Notes: generated from the sequence alone by a model not told the origin. 61,820 nucleotides of DNA from Clostridia bacterium (GCA_017471825.1 JAFURQ010000012.1:1-61820), one strand, 5' to 3'; positions 17,746-26,084 are shown, counted from the first letter of the stretch. Numbers and translations are program-made.

Positions 17746-18456
17746 TTAAAAATATATTGTATTGCAGTATTTCGTGGGCAGTCCCTCGCGGTATATGTGG
17801 GAATCGTTTGAGTATGATATTACTCTCGGGTAGGCGTAGCCGTTCTCTTCCTCAAAAAGTATAGCAGTCATACTCGTGTGACCGAGGTCGAAGTGGGAGC
17901 AGAATTGCGGATACGGAATTGCGAGCAGGCAGGAGAGGAAGGCAAGACCGAAGCCCTGATGAGCAAAAAGGGCGATGCGTTTGCTGTTTTTCTCGACCAC
18001 CTTGTATTTTCCGCCGCCCTCGTGCTTATATCCGTGTGCCTCGAAGAAGGCGTCGGACTCCTTTTGTATTCTTTCGAGCCCTGCCTTGTAGTTGTATTCG
18101 GCGAAGGCGGGGTGGGTGTACCATTCAAAGCCGAGCTTCACGATTTCAGGCGTGTGAAAAAGCTCCTTGATTTCAGCACGGTGAAAAAGCCATCTTTTAC
18201 CCTCGGGGGTTTTGACGGTCAGCTCATTCCAGGCGTGTCCCTCGTTTGCCCAGTCGAGCAGAGTTATCTTCTTTTTGAGCACCTCAGAGGTGGGGGTTGC
18301 GGTGAGAATGGCGCGGTTAGAGGTCGAGGCGTAAATTTCGTCAAGACCGTGAAGGGCGAATCTGCGCGAAAGAGCCTCTGCCTGACGCTCACCGAGGGGA
18401 GTAAGGGAATCGGGGTCGTAAATCGGGTCACCGTGTCTTACGTAATAAAAAAGCAT
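17746..18456 (-). CDS. Histidine phosphatase family protein
   Basis: A branch-1/phosphoglycerate-mutase-fold phosphatase, cytoplasmic. The 236-residue protein opens with the phosphohistidine motif YVRHGDPIY (catalytic His8). It has the ASTSNRAILTA segment corresponding to the S-x-x-x-R-A phosphate-pocket helix, and the second catalytic His in FAHQGFG. FDLGHTSM closes the active site region. The family covers sugar-phosphate, nucleotide and cofactor phosphatases, so no substrate is offered. It lies 12 nt after the M28 peptidase gene on the same strand and is probably its operon partner. Confidence 0.85.
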   Translation of the reverse strand: MLFYYVRHGDPIYDPDSLTPLGERQAEALSRRFALHGLDEIYASTSNRAILTATPTSEVLKKKITLLDWANEGHAWNELTVKTPEGKRWLFHRAEIKELFHTPEIVKLGFEWYTHPAFAEYNYKAGLERIQKESDAFFEAHGYKHEGGGKYKVVEKNSKRIALFAHQGFGLAFLSCLLAIPYPQFCSHFDLGHTSMTAILFEEENGYAYPRVISYSNDSHIYREGLPTKYCNTIYF

Positions 18457-18468
18457 AATTTTCTCCTT

Positions 18469-19419
18469 TTAAAGCATTGATACGAGCTTTACCGAGCCGT
18501 TCACAAGAAATTCTATATTTTCCTCGCGCCATACGGTGTCGCGCGGGGTGTGGATTCTGTTGATGTAGAGCAGTCCGTGCTTGGTGCTTTTGAACGCCGC
18601 CGCACCGACTCCGCAGGGGAAGCACATCTGGTCGGAGGGATAGAATACTCCGCGCGAGAGCACCTCGACCTTAACGCTTTCGTTCGGGGCATACGCTTCT
18701 TCGATTAAGGATTTATGCTTCCTTGCGCCGCGCCGCAGTGCGAAAATTATATTTTCTCCGTCGGATACGCAATCGAAATTGATAATAAGCTTGTCGGCGG
18801 TTTCCTTTTTGTGCTTCGAGCGGTATGCCGACGAGCCGAAGAGCCCGAGCTCCTCGAGGTCGAAGAATATGAACGCCGCGCGCTCTCGCTCGTCCTCGGG
18901 AAGCGCCGCCATAATATCGAGCAGGGTAGCAACGCCCGAGGTGTTGTCGTTTGCCGTGTGCTTGTTGGCGGGGCCGAAAAACATCAAAAATAAGAACGCA
19001 ACCCACGCAAGCTCCGAGATGGCGACTCCTATATCAATTCCAAGCTCCGAATTTTCAAACAGCGATTGAAAAAGCATACCGAGTCCGAAGCCAAGTGAAA
19101 ACGCAAGCACCGCCCATACGGCAATGAGCGCCAACGTAATCAGAAGCTGATATATAAAGTAGACGGTGAAGCTTTTCGGCGTGAGGAAATTTGGGAAAAA
19201 CATAGCGGCGCAGGTGTCGTAATGAGCGGTGTAGACAACCCTTGCGTCCTTCGGATTGCCGACCACGATATTTCTCACGCCGAAGGCGCTGTTTTCCACC
19301 TGCACCTCATAGCCGCACTCGGCGCCTTTTGTTTTTACGTATTCGATAAATGCGCTTTTTTGTTTTTTGCTCTTGCGCACCTGATATTTTTCGAAAACCG
19401 TTTTTGTCGTTTCGGTCAT
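18469..19419 (-). CDS. M28-family metallopeptidase with an inserted membrane hairpin
   Basis: A zinc aminopeptidase/carboxypeptidase-like protein of 316 residues. Metal ligands typical of M28 are visible in order: YTAHYDTC, NDNTSG, DLEELGLFG, NFDCVSDG and NRIHTPRDT. Between the first and second ligand (about residues 84-157) sit two or three long hydrophobic segments, so the catalytic domain appears split by a membrane-anchoring insertion. There is no signal peptide. With two membrane passes both catalytic halves would face the same side of the membrane. First gene of a two-gene unit with the histidine phosphatase; promoter at 19498-19526. Confidence 0.8.
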   Translation of the reverse strand: MTETTKTVFEKYQVRKSKKQKSAFIEYVKTKGAECGYEVQVENSAFGVRNIVVGNPKDARVVYTAHYDTCAAMFFPNFLTPKSFTVYFIYQLLITLALIAVWAVLAFSLGFGLGMLFQSLFENSELGIDIGVAISELAWVAFLFLMFFGPANKHTANDNTSGVATLLDIMAALPEDERERAAFIFFDLEELGLFGSSAYRSKHKKETADKLIINFDCVSDGENIIFALRRGARKHKSLIEEAYAPNESVKVEVLSRGVFYPSDQMCFPCGVGAAAFKSTKHGLLYINRIHTPRDTVWREENIEFLVNGSVKLVSML

Positions 19420-19497
19420 AATTTTAACGTCCTTTGCACAGTAACGAATTTTTTACTTGATTAGCGCGGTGCCGCGCCGACGTATCGGTCAATTATG

Positions 19498-19526
19498 ATT
19501 GTAGCACAAATTTGCGAGTTGTTCAA
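19498..19526 (-). promoter_or_regulatory. Promoter of the M28 peptidase operon
   Basis: On the minus strand TTGAAC (19526-19521), 17 bp, TACAAT (19503-19498). Confidence 0.65.
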
Positions 19527-19568
19527 GTGCTACAGCAAAAAAACACCAAAATCGCTCGGTTTGAAAAT

Positions 19569-19608
19569 AAGAAGAAAAGCAGGCTTTGTTTCGCCTGCTT
19601 TTCTTCTT
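19569..19608 (-). terminator. Terminator of the 44-residue peptide gene
   Basis: A perfect 16-bp stem: AAGAAGAAAAGCAGGC (19569-19584) and its complement (19593-19608), with an eight-base loop. On the minus strand the stem's own 3' arm is T-rich and is followed by TTATTTTC. Confidence 0.75.
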
Positions 19609-19629
19609 AAAAATGATATTGCTCGGTTA

Positions 19630-19764
19630 TCAGCATACGGCGCTGTCGTCGTTGCTCATAACACCTTCAAGGGGGGTATCAAAATCGGTGTTGGGAGAAC
19701 CCGTGAGTATATCAGCCGATTCGATTTCAACAACGCTCAGAGCGGGGGTGTTGTACTTTTTCAT
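19630..19764 (-). CDS. 44-residue peptide of the MKKY-P-I family, possible precursor peptide
   Basis: A short gene with strong expression signals: AAGGAGAT seven bases before the ATG at 19764, a good promoter at 19823-19850 and a perfect terminator hairpin at 19569-19608. The peptide opens MKKYNTPALSVVEIESADIL, then TGSPNTDF, and ends SNDDSAVC with a terminal Cys. The opening MKKY-x-x-P-x-x-x-V-x-x-x-x-x-D-(V/I)-(I/L)-T is a pattern I associate with small peptides of Clostridia and Bacteroidetes whose role is not established. The conserved front and variable Ser/Thr/Asp-rich back are what a leader and core would look like, but no modification enzyme or transporter lies next to it. Function unknown. 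Confidence 0.75.
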   Translation of the reverse strand: MKKYNTPALSVVEIESADILTGSPNTDFDTPLEGVMSNDDSAVC

Positions 19765-19822
19765 TTTTATCTCCTTGTATTTATCTGCGACACAGATCGG
19801 GATAGAACATTTTAACACATAC

Positions 19823-19850
19823 ATTATACAATAAAAAAATAAAAAATCAA
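19823..19850 (-). promoter_or_regulatory. Promoter of the 44-residue peptide gene
   Basis: On the minus strand TTGATT (19850-19845), 16 bp, TATAAT (19828-19823); AT-rich spacer. Confidence 0.7.
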
Positions 19851-19892
19851 GTATTTTGTTAAATATTTATAAAAACATACTGTAAATGTTGG

Positions 19893-21827
19893 TTATTTAG
19901 GCAGAAATTTAGATATTATGCCCGAAATTCCGCCCTTTTTGTTGCTGTCTGCGTCGGGCACGACGAATTTATAGATAAGCGTGCGGATGAGCTTCGATGA
20001 TTCGATCTTCCCGGATATTCTTTCGTTTTCCTCTTCGAGATATCTTTCGGCATCCTCTGCGCCCTCGCGCACCGCGAGGAACTCGGGAGAGAACAGCTCA
20101 GCGAGCTTATTTTTTATAAAATTCTGCCCGAGATTGCGCTCGAGAAAGCTCATGAGCAGTCCGTATTTTCCGCTCATTGAGGGAATAGCGCTGATAAACG
20201 AGTCGGTTATTCTTTCGTCGGGGATTTCGCGCATTTTAACGGTGAGCCTGCCGTCCTCGGCGAGAGAGAGAATTATTCTTCTCGTGTTGGGGAGCTCGGG
20301 GAAAATCAGCTCGAGCTTATAAACCACCTCGCCGTCAGCCTCCTCGACTGCGTCGGCGATTGCATTGATTATATATCTCTCACCGCCAAAGGAAACGATA
20401 TTTCTTACCTGCGAATAAAATCCGAAGTCTATATCTATTCGCTCCTTGCCCTCAAACGAGCAGAGGCGTAGATAGTTCCCGTTTTTCCTGAATACGAACG
20501 ACCTTATTCCGCCTTGATAATTATTCTGCATTACGCGAATGAATACGGGCAGAATTCCCTGGTTGTTTTGCGGGAAAAGGTACTCTCCGAGAAGTGCGTC
20601 AAACGCCGAATTGAAGGGCGTCCGGTTCTTTATGCCGAGTACGTACGGGAGCCCACGCAGGGGGGCGTGTGGAATTATCCACTGCCTTGATGTAAAGAAC
20701 TGTTTGCTTTTTTCACTAAGCGCCTTCATCTCTGCTCTTTGGCGTACGGCATACCGGGGGAGCTCGCCGCCGAGGGTGCTTTTTATGATTTCAAGGGCGG
20801 GGCTTTTTTGGAAAAGCTCGTTGTTGCCCGAATTGAGTGCCACGACGATGCCGTTCTTCGGGCAGACCCAAACGTTCTGACCGAGCATACCGTTGAAGAG
20901 GAAATCATCGCCCTTACGGCTTACCCAAAGCTGATAGCCGTAATTGAAATCGCCGACCTCCTCGCCCGTTATGCTCTGGGTTGAGATAGCGTTAATGACA
21001 GAGTGCTCGGAGATGATGCGCTTGCCGTGCCAGACACCGTAATTCATCATCATAATTCCGAGTCGCGCCCAGCTTTCCGCGCTCATATAGAGTCCCCAGC
21101 CGCCCTTCAGTACTCCCTCGGGCCCGTATTCCCAGAACGCATTTTCTATTCCGAGGGGAGAAAAAAGACGCTTTCTCAAAAATTCCTCGGCGCTCAAGCC
21201 GTAATGCTCACGCGATACTGCGTCTGCTATGCGCATAAGCACGTAGGAGTTCATACTGTTGTAGGCGAATTTTTCGCCGGGGGTAAAATTGCTCTCCGAT
21301 TCAAAAAAGGCGCGAGTCCATTCGGTTTCGGTAACCGTTCCTGCCTCGGAGAAGGAGAGGCCCGACGACATTGTGAGCAGGTGCTCAACGCTCACCTCGC
21401 GCGCTTCGTCGGTGGTGGTGGTGATTTCAGGGAAAAAGGATATTGCCTTGGCACCCGTGTCAATTTTCCCGTCGTCTGCGAGCATCAGAATCAGCATTCC
21501 TGTGACGGTTTTTGACATAGAGTGCGAAAGGTGGGGAAGGTTTGGAGAAAATCCCGGGCGAGCCGCCTCGGCTATTACCTCAGAATCCTTCGTTATTACT
21601 ATTGAATGTACGTTCGCTCGCCCCTCTGCCTCAAGCCTTGAAAAAAGCTCGGTAATAAGAGAAGAGGGGATTCCGTGGCGCTCGGGTGTTGAGCGCAGAA
21701 GCCTGTGCCTATCCTCCCACATTATTTTATCCTTCGCAGGCTCGTAGGGGACGACGGCGGGGTACGGCTTGTATTCAAGAGCGAGGTTGGATACAAGCTC
21801 TACTGCTTTTCTTTTATAGTTTTCCAT
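19893..21827 (-). CDS. Beta-lactamase-fold serine hydrolase (class C-like)
   Basis: A 644-residue cytosolic-looking protein (no signal peptide) of the beta-lactamase/DD-carboxypeptidase/esterase superfamily. The N-terminal half (about 45-375) contains the S-x-x-K motif in SHSMSKTVTG, the Y-x-N-type motif in FAYNSMNSYVL, and an NGMLGQ stretch where the third motif is expected. The remaining 270 residues are a beta-rich C-terminal extension of the kind found in amidase and esterase members, with no recognised catalytic motif. AAGGAAC precedes the ATG. It follows the metal permease gene on the same strand by 77 nt and has only a weak promoter of its own, so it may be a distal gene of the Fur operon. 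Substrate unknown. Confidence 0.8.
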   Translation of the reverse strand: MENYKRKAVELVSNLALEYKPYPAVVPYEPAKDKIMWEDRHRLLRSTPERHGIPSSLITELFSRLEAEGRANVHSIVITKDSEVIAEAARPGFSPNLPHLSHSMSKTVTGMLILMLADDGKIDTGAKAISFFPEITTTTDEAREVSVEHLLTMSSGLSFSEAGTVTETEWTRAFFESESNFTPGEKFAYNSMNSYVLMRIADAVSREHYGLSAEEFLRKRLFSPLGIENAFWEYGPEGVLKGGWGLYMSAESWARLGIMMMNYGVWHGKRIISEHSVINAISTQSITGEEVGDFNYGYQLWVSRKGDDFLFNGMLGQNVWVCPKNGIVVALNSGNNELFQKSPALEIIKSTLGGELPRYAVRQRAEMKALSEKSKQFFTSRQWIIPHAPLRGLPYVLGIKNRTPFNSAFDALLGEYLFPQNNQGILPVFIRVMQNNYQGGIRSFVFRKNGNYLRLCSFEGKERIDIDFGFYSQVRNIVSFGGERYIINAIADAVEEADGEVVYKLELIFPELPNTRRIILSLAEDGRLTVKMREIPDERITDSFISAIPSMSGKYGLLMSFLERNLGQNFIKNKLAELFSPEFLAVREGAEDAERYLEEENERISGKIESSKLIRTLIYKFVVPDADSNKKGGISGIISKFLPK

Positions 21828-21904
21828 AGTTCCTTATATATTACGCTTTTGTGAGCCGCTTTGTGAAAGGCTTCCAATTAGATTATAGGGTGTAAAGCAC
21901 TGTT

Positions 21905-22825
21905 TTATACCAAAAGTGAGGATAGACCGACGAGGTCGAAAAGAAGTCCGAAGGCAAAGCCTATCGCAACCAAAAGTCCCATTATCAAAAGGTTTTCGCG
22001 CACGTGCTTATTGAGCCTTGTGAGAATGAGGATTCCAACGCCTGCGTTGGAGAAAAGACCTGCCATCATGGTTCCGCCGGATATGATTCCCTCGAGGCCG
22101 AGGGTTGTGAGTGCAACCGACGTTGCACAGCCGGGGAGCAGTCCTATCACAGCGCTTAAAAGATGCGATAAAACGGGGATTTTACTTACGATACCGCCAA
22201 GTGTGTCTGCACCGATAAAGAAAACGAGGGTGCTGACGGCGAGGGTGGTGATGAATATGAAAAGCGTTATCGTCGCCGTATGGTGAATGGCAGAGAAGAG
22301 GACGCCGCGCTCGCAGTGACAGTTGTCGTTGTCGCATATTTCGTCGATGTTTATATCCTCGCCACGTTTACCGCAGAGGCTGACCGCGAGGTCTATGACG
22401 AAGCCCATAACGACGCCGACCGCGAGCTTGTAGCCGAGAATTATCAAAATTGAGATTGGCGAGGCTCCGCCGCTGATCAGTATGGGGAGCATTTCGTCCG
22501 AGGTGGAGAGGAACACGGCAATGAGCGTTCCGAGGCTTATAACCCTACCCGTGTAAAAATTTGCCGCCATTGCGGAGAAGGCACATTGCGGTACTATTCC
22601 GAGTACGCCGCCGATAGCGGGGCCTGCTTTGCCCGATTTTTTGAGCATGGCCACCGTCTTGTCCGACGCCTTGTGCTCGATAAGCTCGAGCAGAAGATAT
22701 GCGAGGAAGAGGAAGGGGATGATTTTGAGTGCGTGAATGACGCCGTCAAGCAAAACCTCGCGAAGAAAGGCTACGAGGGTATTGCCGTCGTGCGCCCCTG
22801 TGTGAGCGTGAAGAAGCATAGTCAT
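21905..22825 (-). CDS. Putative heavy-metal/arsenic-type membrane permease (ArsP_2-like)
   Basis: A polytopic membrane protein of 306 residues resembling the putative 10-TM heavy-metal exporters annotated as ArsP_2. It has a His-rich N-terminus (LLHAHTGAHDG), two inverted halves marked by VPQCAFSAMAANFYTGRV and LPGCATSVALTTLGLEG, and a metal-ligand-like central loop DEICDNDNCHCERG. The start at 22825 is chosen because AAGGAG precedes it and because its ATG overlaps the stop of the Fur-family gene (ATGA), giving translational coupling. Export of a divalent metal sensed by the adjacent Fur protein is the likely job; the ion is not known. Confidence 0.75.
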   Translation of the reverse strand: MTMLLHAHTGAHDGNTLVAFLREVLLDGVIHALKIIPFLFLAYLLLELIEHKASDKTVAMLKKSGKAGPAIGGVLGIVPQCAFSAMAANFYTGRVISLGTLIAVFLSTSDEMLPILISGGASPISILIILGYKLAVGVVMGFVIDLAVSLCGKRGEDINIDEICDNDNCHCERGVLFSAIHHTATITLFIFITTLAVSTLVFFIGADTLGGIVSKIPVLSHLLSAVIGLLPGCATSVALTTLGLEGIISGGTMMAGLFSNAGVGILILTRLNKHVRENLLIMGLLVAIGFAFGLLFDLVGLSSLLV

Positions 22826-23229
22826 ACGTTGCACTCCTTTCCTGCGAGAGCACAGCCCTCGCACCTGCCAAAGAGCATAGCGCCCTCGTCAAGCACGAAA
22901 TGTCCCGCACTCTTTATTTGATTTTCGAGAAGGTGAGAGGTTTCGTGGTCGAGGTGTATCAGCCTGCCGCACTCCTTGCATTTCAGATGCAGATGCTCGC
23001 AGCACGCCTCCTCGCCGAGATACTGATACGTGGTATGTCGGCTGTGCTCATCGGTTATTTTAATGAGCGTGCCCTCCTTCACCAGCTTCGATATTATTCT
23101 GTAAACCGTGCTTTTGCCGCTTTCGTCAGCTCCGATGGCGTGGCAGATCTCGTCAACGGTAAAGGCCTTTCCCTTGCCGCGCGCCAAAAAATCGGTTATT
23201 TCACTTCTTTTTTCGGTATTGTAGGTCAT
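22822..23229 (-). CDS. Fur-family metal-responsive transcriptional regulator
   Basis: A 135-residue dimeric repressor. The winged helix occupies about residues 5-75 (TVDEICHAIGADESGKSTVYRIISKL in pieces), then a metal-sensing region with CCEHLHLKCKECG, the HLDHE sequence and a C-terminal FGRCEGCALAGKEC giving two CxxC structural zinc sites. Fur, Zur, PerR and Mur cannot be separated from this sequence; the many Cys and His residues favour Zur or a heavy-metal sensor. The start at 23229 has GGAGAT at 23234-23239; an ATG four codons earlier contains that site. A perfect 35-bp palindrome lies between its promoter and start, implying autoregulation. Overlaps the permease gene by ATGA. Confidence 0.9.
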   Translation of the reverse strand: MTYNTEKRSEITDFLARGKGKAFTVDEICHAIGADESGKSTVYRIISKLVKEGTLIKITDEHSRHTTYQYLGEEACCEHLHLKCKECGRLIHLDHETSHLLENQIKSAGHFVLDEGAMLFGRCEGCALAGKECNV

Positions 23230-23270
23230 TTTTATCTCCATTAAGGGCGTGATTGTCCTTGCTTAAAACA

Positions 23271-23305
23271 AGACGAGAAATGAGAGTTACTCTCATTTCT
23301 CGTCT
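23271..23305. promoter_or_regulatory. Perfect 35-bp palindromic operator of the Fur-permease operon
   Basis: Seventeen bases, one central base and seventeen complementary bases. The centre is TGAGAGT-T-ACTCTCA (23281-23295), the 7-1-7 layout of Fur-family boxes. It begins directly after the -10 element of the fur promoter, over the expected transcription start. Confidence 0.7.
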
Positions 23306-23334
23306 ATAATACTATACTTTTATATATTTGTCAA
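23306..23334 (-). promoter_or_regulatory. Promoter of the Fur-permease operon
   Basis: On the minus strand TTGACA (23334-23329), 17 bp, TATTAT (23311-23306). The -35 overlaps the stop codon of the upstream membrane-protein gene. Confidence 0.8.
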
Positions 23335-23831
23335 GTGTTATTTTTTGCTTTTTTCACATCTTTTTTGAGCTTTATATTTATTCTTCTGATACCGATGTAA
23401 TATACGTCGCAGGCGTGACTCGTGAGAATGATTATCGCGGCAGTGAACTGGAGTATCATTACCGCAAAAAGCGTGAAGGGGTAGACGTCGGCAAGCGGTG
23501 AGTTCGGAAGAGTGGGGTTGAGCAGGGTAAAGTAGAGAATCAGACGCGTTATCGGAAAGGCGAGCACCACGTAAGCCCAGAGCTTATATCCGCGGTCGAT
23601 TGCAAACAAAAGGGCGATAAGGGGTATAATAAAGAGTATACCGAGAATGTTGACGTATGTGCCGCTTATAGAGAAAAAAGCTATTTCCCATACTGCAAGC
23701 AAGGCACGGGATATCAGTATAACGTACAGGCATATCTTATGTATTATCATTCCGACAGCGGCGGTTTTGTTTTCCTTCAGATAATCAGAAAGCATAGCCG
23801 TGCGCTTTTCGCGAAGGTCGAGCGTATCCAT
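23331..23831 (-). CDS. Four-pass membrane protein, unknown function
   Basis: A 166-residue protein not recognised as a family. After a charged N-terminus (LDLREKRTAMLSDYLKEN) there are about four hydrophobic segments (roughly 28-48, 55-75, 82-103 and 115-140), and it ends in a basic tail rich in Lys. The start at 23831 is taken because GGAGG precedes it; the open frame extends fourteen codons further without a site. It carries its own promoter and its stop codon overlaps the promoter of the Fur operon. Confidence 0.65.
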   Translation of the reverse strand: MDTLDLREKRTAMLSDYLKENKTAAVGMIIHKICLYVILISRALLAVWEIAFFSISGTYVNILGILFIIPLIALLFAIDRGYKLWAYVVLAFPITRLILYFTLLNPTLPNSPLADVYPFTLFAVMILQFTAAIIILTSHACDVYYIGIRRINIKLKKDVKKAKNNT

Positions 23832-23863
23832 TAAGCCTCCATTGGTTGACATTGATTTTCTTA

Positions 23864-23892
23864 ATTTTACCATAAACGGTCAGGTATGTCAA
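23864..23892 (-). promoter_or_regulatory. Promoter of the four-pass membrane protein gene
   Basis: On the minus strand TTGACA (23892-23887), 17 bp, TAAAAT (23869-23864). Confidence 0.75.
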
Positions 23893-23922
23893 TATAAGTA
23901 GAAATATGTTTACAATCGACCC

Positions 23923-23951
23923 TTGACTCGACAGGCTAAAGGGTGTATAAT
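23923..23951 (+). promoter_or_regulatory. Promoter of uxaC
   Basis: TTGACT (23923-23928), 17 bp, TATAAT (23946-23951); 22 bp before the ATG. Confidence 0.75.
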
Positions 23952-23972
23952 AAAATAAAAAACGGAGGAAAA

Positions 23973-25331
23973 ATGGGAATTATTAACGACGGATTTATGC
24001 TGAAAAGCAACACCGCAAGACAGCTTTACGAGGCGGTGAAGGGGCTTCCAATAATAGATTACCACTGCCATCTCGACCCCGCGATGATAGCAAACGATTA
24101 TAAATTCAGAAACGCCGCAGAGCTTTTTCTTGGCGGAGATCATTATAAATGGCGTCAGATGCGCTCCTTTGGAATAGAGGAAAAATATATTACGGGCGAT
24201 GCGGCAGATTACGAAAAATTTGCGGCGTTTGCCTCGGTTTTGCCCTATCTTATCGGCAACCCGATATATCACTGGACTCATCTGGAGCTGAAGAGATATT
24301 TTGATATAGACGAGCCCCTTACTCCCGAATCCTGTGAGCGTATATGGAACAGGTGTAACGAATGTCTCACTCGCGACGAATACAGCGCAAAAAATCTTAT
24401 ACTCCGCTCTAACGTAGAGGTGGTTTGTACCACCGACGACCCTGCCGATACGCTTGAGCATCACGAGCGTCTTCAGGGCTTCGCCTGCAAGGTTTTGCCC
24501 ACCTTCCGCCCTGACCGTGCGGTTGATATAGACAAGCCTGCCTTTATGGGCTATATTGAAAAAATCGGAGTGAAGAGCTATGACGAGCTTGTAGCGTGGA
24601 TAAAGGCGAGAATAGAGCATTTTAATTCACACGGGTGCCGCCTTTCCGACCACGGACTTGAATATATGCCCTATGCAGTTGGTGATGCCGCGGCAGTTTT
24701 TGAGAAGAAAATGTCGGGCGAGGAGCTGACGAAAACCGAAATAAACGTTTACAAAACCGCACTTATTCAGGTGTGCGCCAAGGAATACGCGCGTCTTGGC
24801 TGGACTATGCAGCTCCATATAGGACCTATGAGAAACAACAGCACGCAGATGTTTAACAAGATAGGCGCAGACGCGGGCTTTGATTCCATGAACGACCTTA
24901 CCGTTGCGGAGCCGCTTTCGAGATTCCTCGACTCTCTTGACGTGACCGACGAGCTCCCCAAGACTATTCTTTATACTCTGAATCCCAAGGACAATTACGT
25001 TCTCGGCACTATGATAGGTAATTTCCAGCGCGCTCCCTTTAAGAGCAAGCTTCAGTTCGGCTCGGGCTGGTGGTTCAACGATCAGCGCGACGGAATGGAG
25101 GCGCAGATGTGCGCGCTTGCAAATCTCGGAGTGCTCTCCGCCTTCGTAGGTATGCTCACCGACAGCCGCAGCTTTGTTTCCTATACCCGTCACGAGTATT
25201 TCAGACGCATACTTTGCAACCTTATAGGCAAATGGGTAGAGGACGGTGAATATCCTGCCGATATGGAAACGCTCAAGAAAATCGTTTCTGATATTTCCTA
25301 CTACAACGCGAAAGCATATTTTAATTTTTAA
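23973..25331 (+). CDS. uxaC: Glucuronate/galacturonate isomerase
   Basis: Converts D-glucuronate to D-fructuronate (or galacturonate to tagaturonate), the first cytosolic step of hexuronate breakdown. The 452-residue protein has the amidohydrolase-like signature IIDYHCHLDP near the N-terminus, the uronate isomerase landmarks TTDDPADTLEHH and MQLHIGPMRNNS, and SRSFVSYTRHEYFRR near the end. GGAGG stands six bases before the ATG at 23973. The rest of the pathway (uxaB/uxuB, uxuA, kdgK, kdgA) is not in the window. It is followed 15 nt later by a DUF4886 protein and is the clearest pointer to uronic-acid use here. Confidence 0.95.
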   Translation: MGIINDGFMLKSNTARQLYEAVKGLPIIDYHCHLDPAMIANDYKFRNAAELFLGGDHYKWRQMRSFGIEEKYITGDAADYEKFAAFASVLPYLIGNPIYHWTHLELKRYFDIDEPLTPESCERIWNRCNECLTRDEYSAKNLILRSNVEVVCTTDDPADTLEHHERLQGFACKVLPTFRPDRAVDIDKPAFMGYIEKIGVKSYDELVAWIKARIEHFNSHGCRLSDHGLEYMPYAVGDAAAVFEKKMSGEELTKTEINVYKTALIQVCAKEYARLGWTMQLHIGPMRNNSTQMFNKIGADAGFDSMNDLTVAEPLSRFLDSLDVTDELPKTILYTLNPKDNYVLGTMIGNFQRAPFKSKLQFGSGWWFNDQRDGMEAQMCALANLGVLSAFVGMLTDSRSFVSYTRHEYFRRILCNLIGKWVEDGEYPADMETLKKIVSDISYYNAKAYFNF

Positions 25332-25346
25332 CTCAGGTAAAGTGTA

Positions 25347-26084
25347 ATGCTAAGGATTTTATTTATAGGTAATAGCTTTTCCGAGGATGCTACAAGATAT
25401 ATCGAGCAAATAGCGGATGGCGAGCTTTTTGTCAGAAATCTCTATATAGGCGGCTGCTCGCTGGCTATGCACGCGGAGAATATTAGAAGCGGTGCGGTGT
25501 GCTATGATTATCAGAAGGATGCCTCGCCTATCGACAGAGTCTCAATTCAGGACGGACTCACGCGCGAGGCGTGGGATTACGTTTCGATACAGCAGGTCAG
25601 CGGACATTCGGGGGTTGAGGCTTCCTACGAGCCGCACATAAACGTTTTGATGGACGAGATAAAAAGGCTCGCGCCGCAGGCAAAAATAGTTTTTCACAGA
25701 ACGTGGGCGTACGATACGGGTAGCGCGCATCCCGATTTCTCCCTTTACAAAAACGACAGAGAATATATGTGGCAATGCATACTTGCGACGACCAAAAGCA
25801 TAACGGCGCGGTATAATCTTCCGATAATCCCCTCGGGCGATGCGATAGCGGCGGCAAGACGCGAGCCGGAGTTTGATCTTGAGGGCGGTGTGGCTCAGCT
25901 TACGCGTGACACCTTCCACCTCTCGCTTGATTACGGCAGATACGTGGCAGGCCTCGTGCTTTATAAGTTTTTTACGGGCAAATCGCCGCTTGCGGTTGAC
26001 TTTGCACCCGAAAATTGTGACACGGGTGTTATCCAAAAGATAAAATCCGTCGTTCACGCGCTTGATTTTGATAATTTGGCATAA
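25347..26084 (+). CDS. DUF4886/SGNH-like hydrolase
   Basis: A 245-residue protein with the SGNH block I signature ILFIGNSFSEDA at its very start, as in DUF4886 proteins that are often found in polysaccharide-utilisation loci as putative glycan esterases. The SIQQVSGHSG segment corresponds to the region of block II/III, and DTFHLSLDYGRYVAGLV carries the Asp/Ser-His pair (block V). No signal peptide, so it would act in the cytosol on imported material. Starts 15 nt after uxaC and is probably co-transcribed with it, which suggests a role in deacylating uronic-acid oligosaccharides; that role is inferred. Confidence 0.75.
   Translation: MLRILFIGNSFSEDATRYIEQIADGELFVRNLYIGGCSLAMHAENIRSGAVCYDYQKDASPIDRVSIQDGLTREAWDYVSIQQVSGHSGVEASYEPHINVLMDEIKRLAPQAKIVFHRTWAYDTGSAHPDFSLYKNDREYMWQCILATTKSITARYNLPIIPSGDAIAAARREPEFDLEGGVAQLTRDTFHLSLDYGRYVAGLVLYKFFTGKSPLAVDFAPENCDTGVIQKIKSVVHALDFDNLA

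Noticed and set aside
23271-23305. The palindrome as a terminator of the membrane-protein gene at 23331
   Set aside because: It lies directly on the start site of the fur promoter and has the 7-1-7 Fur-box core; only a weak T-run follows. A double role is not excluded.
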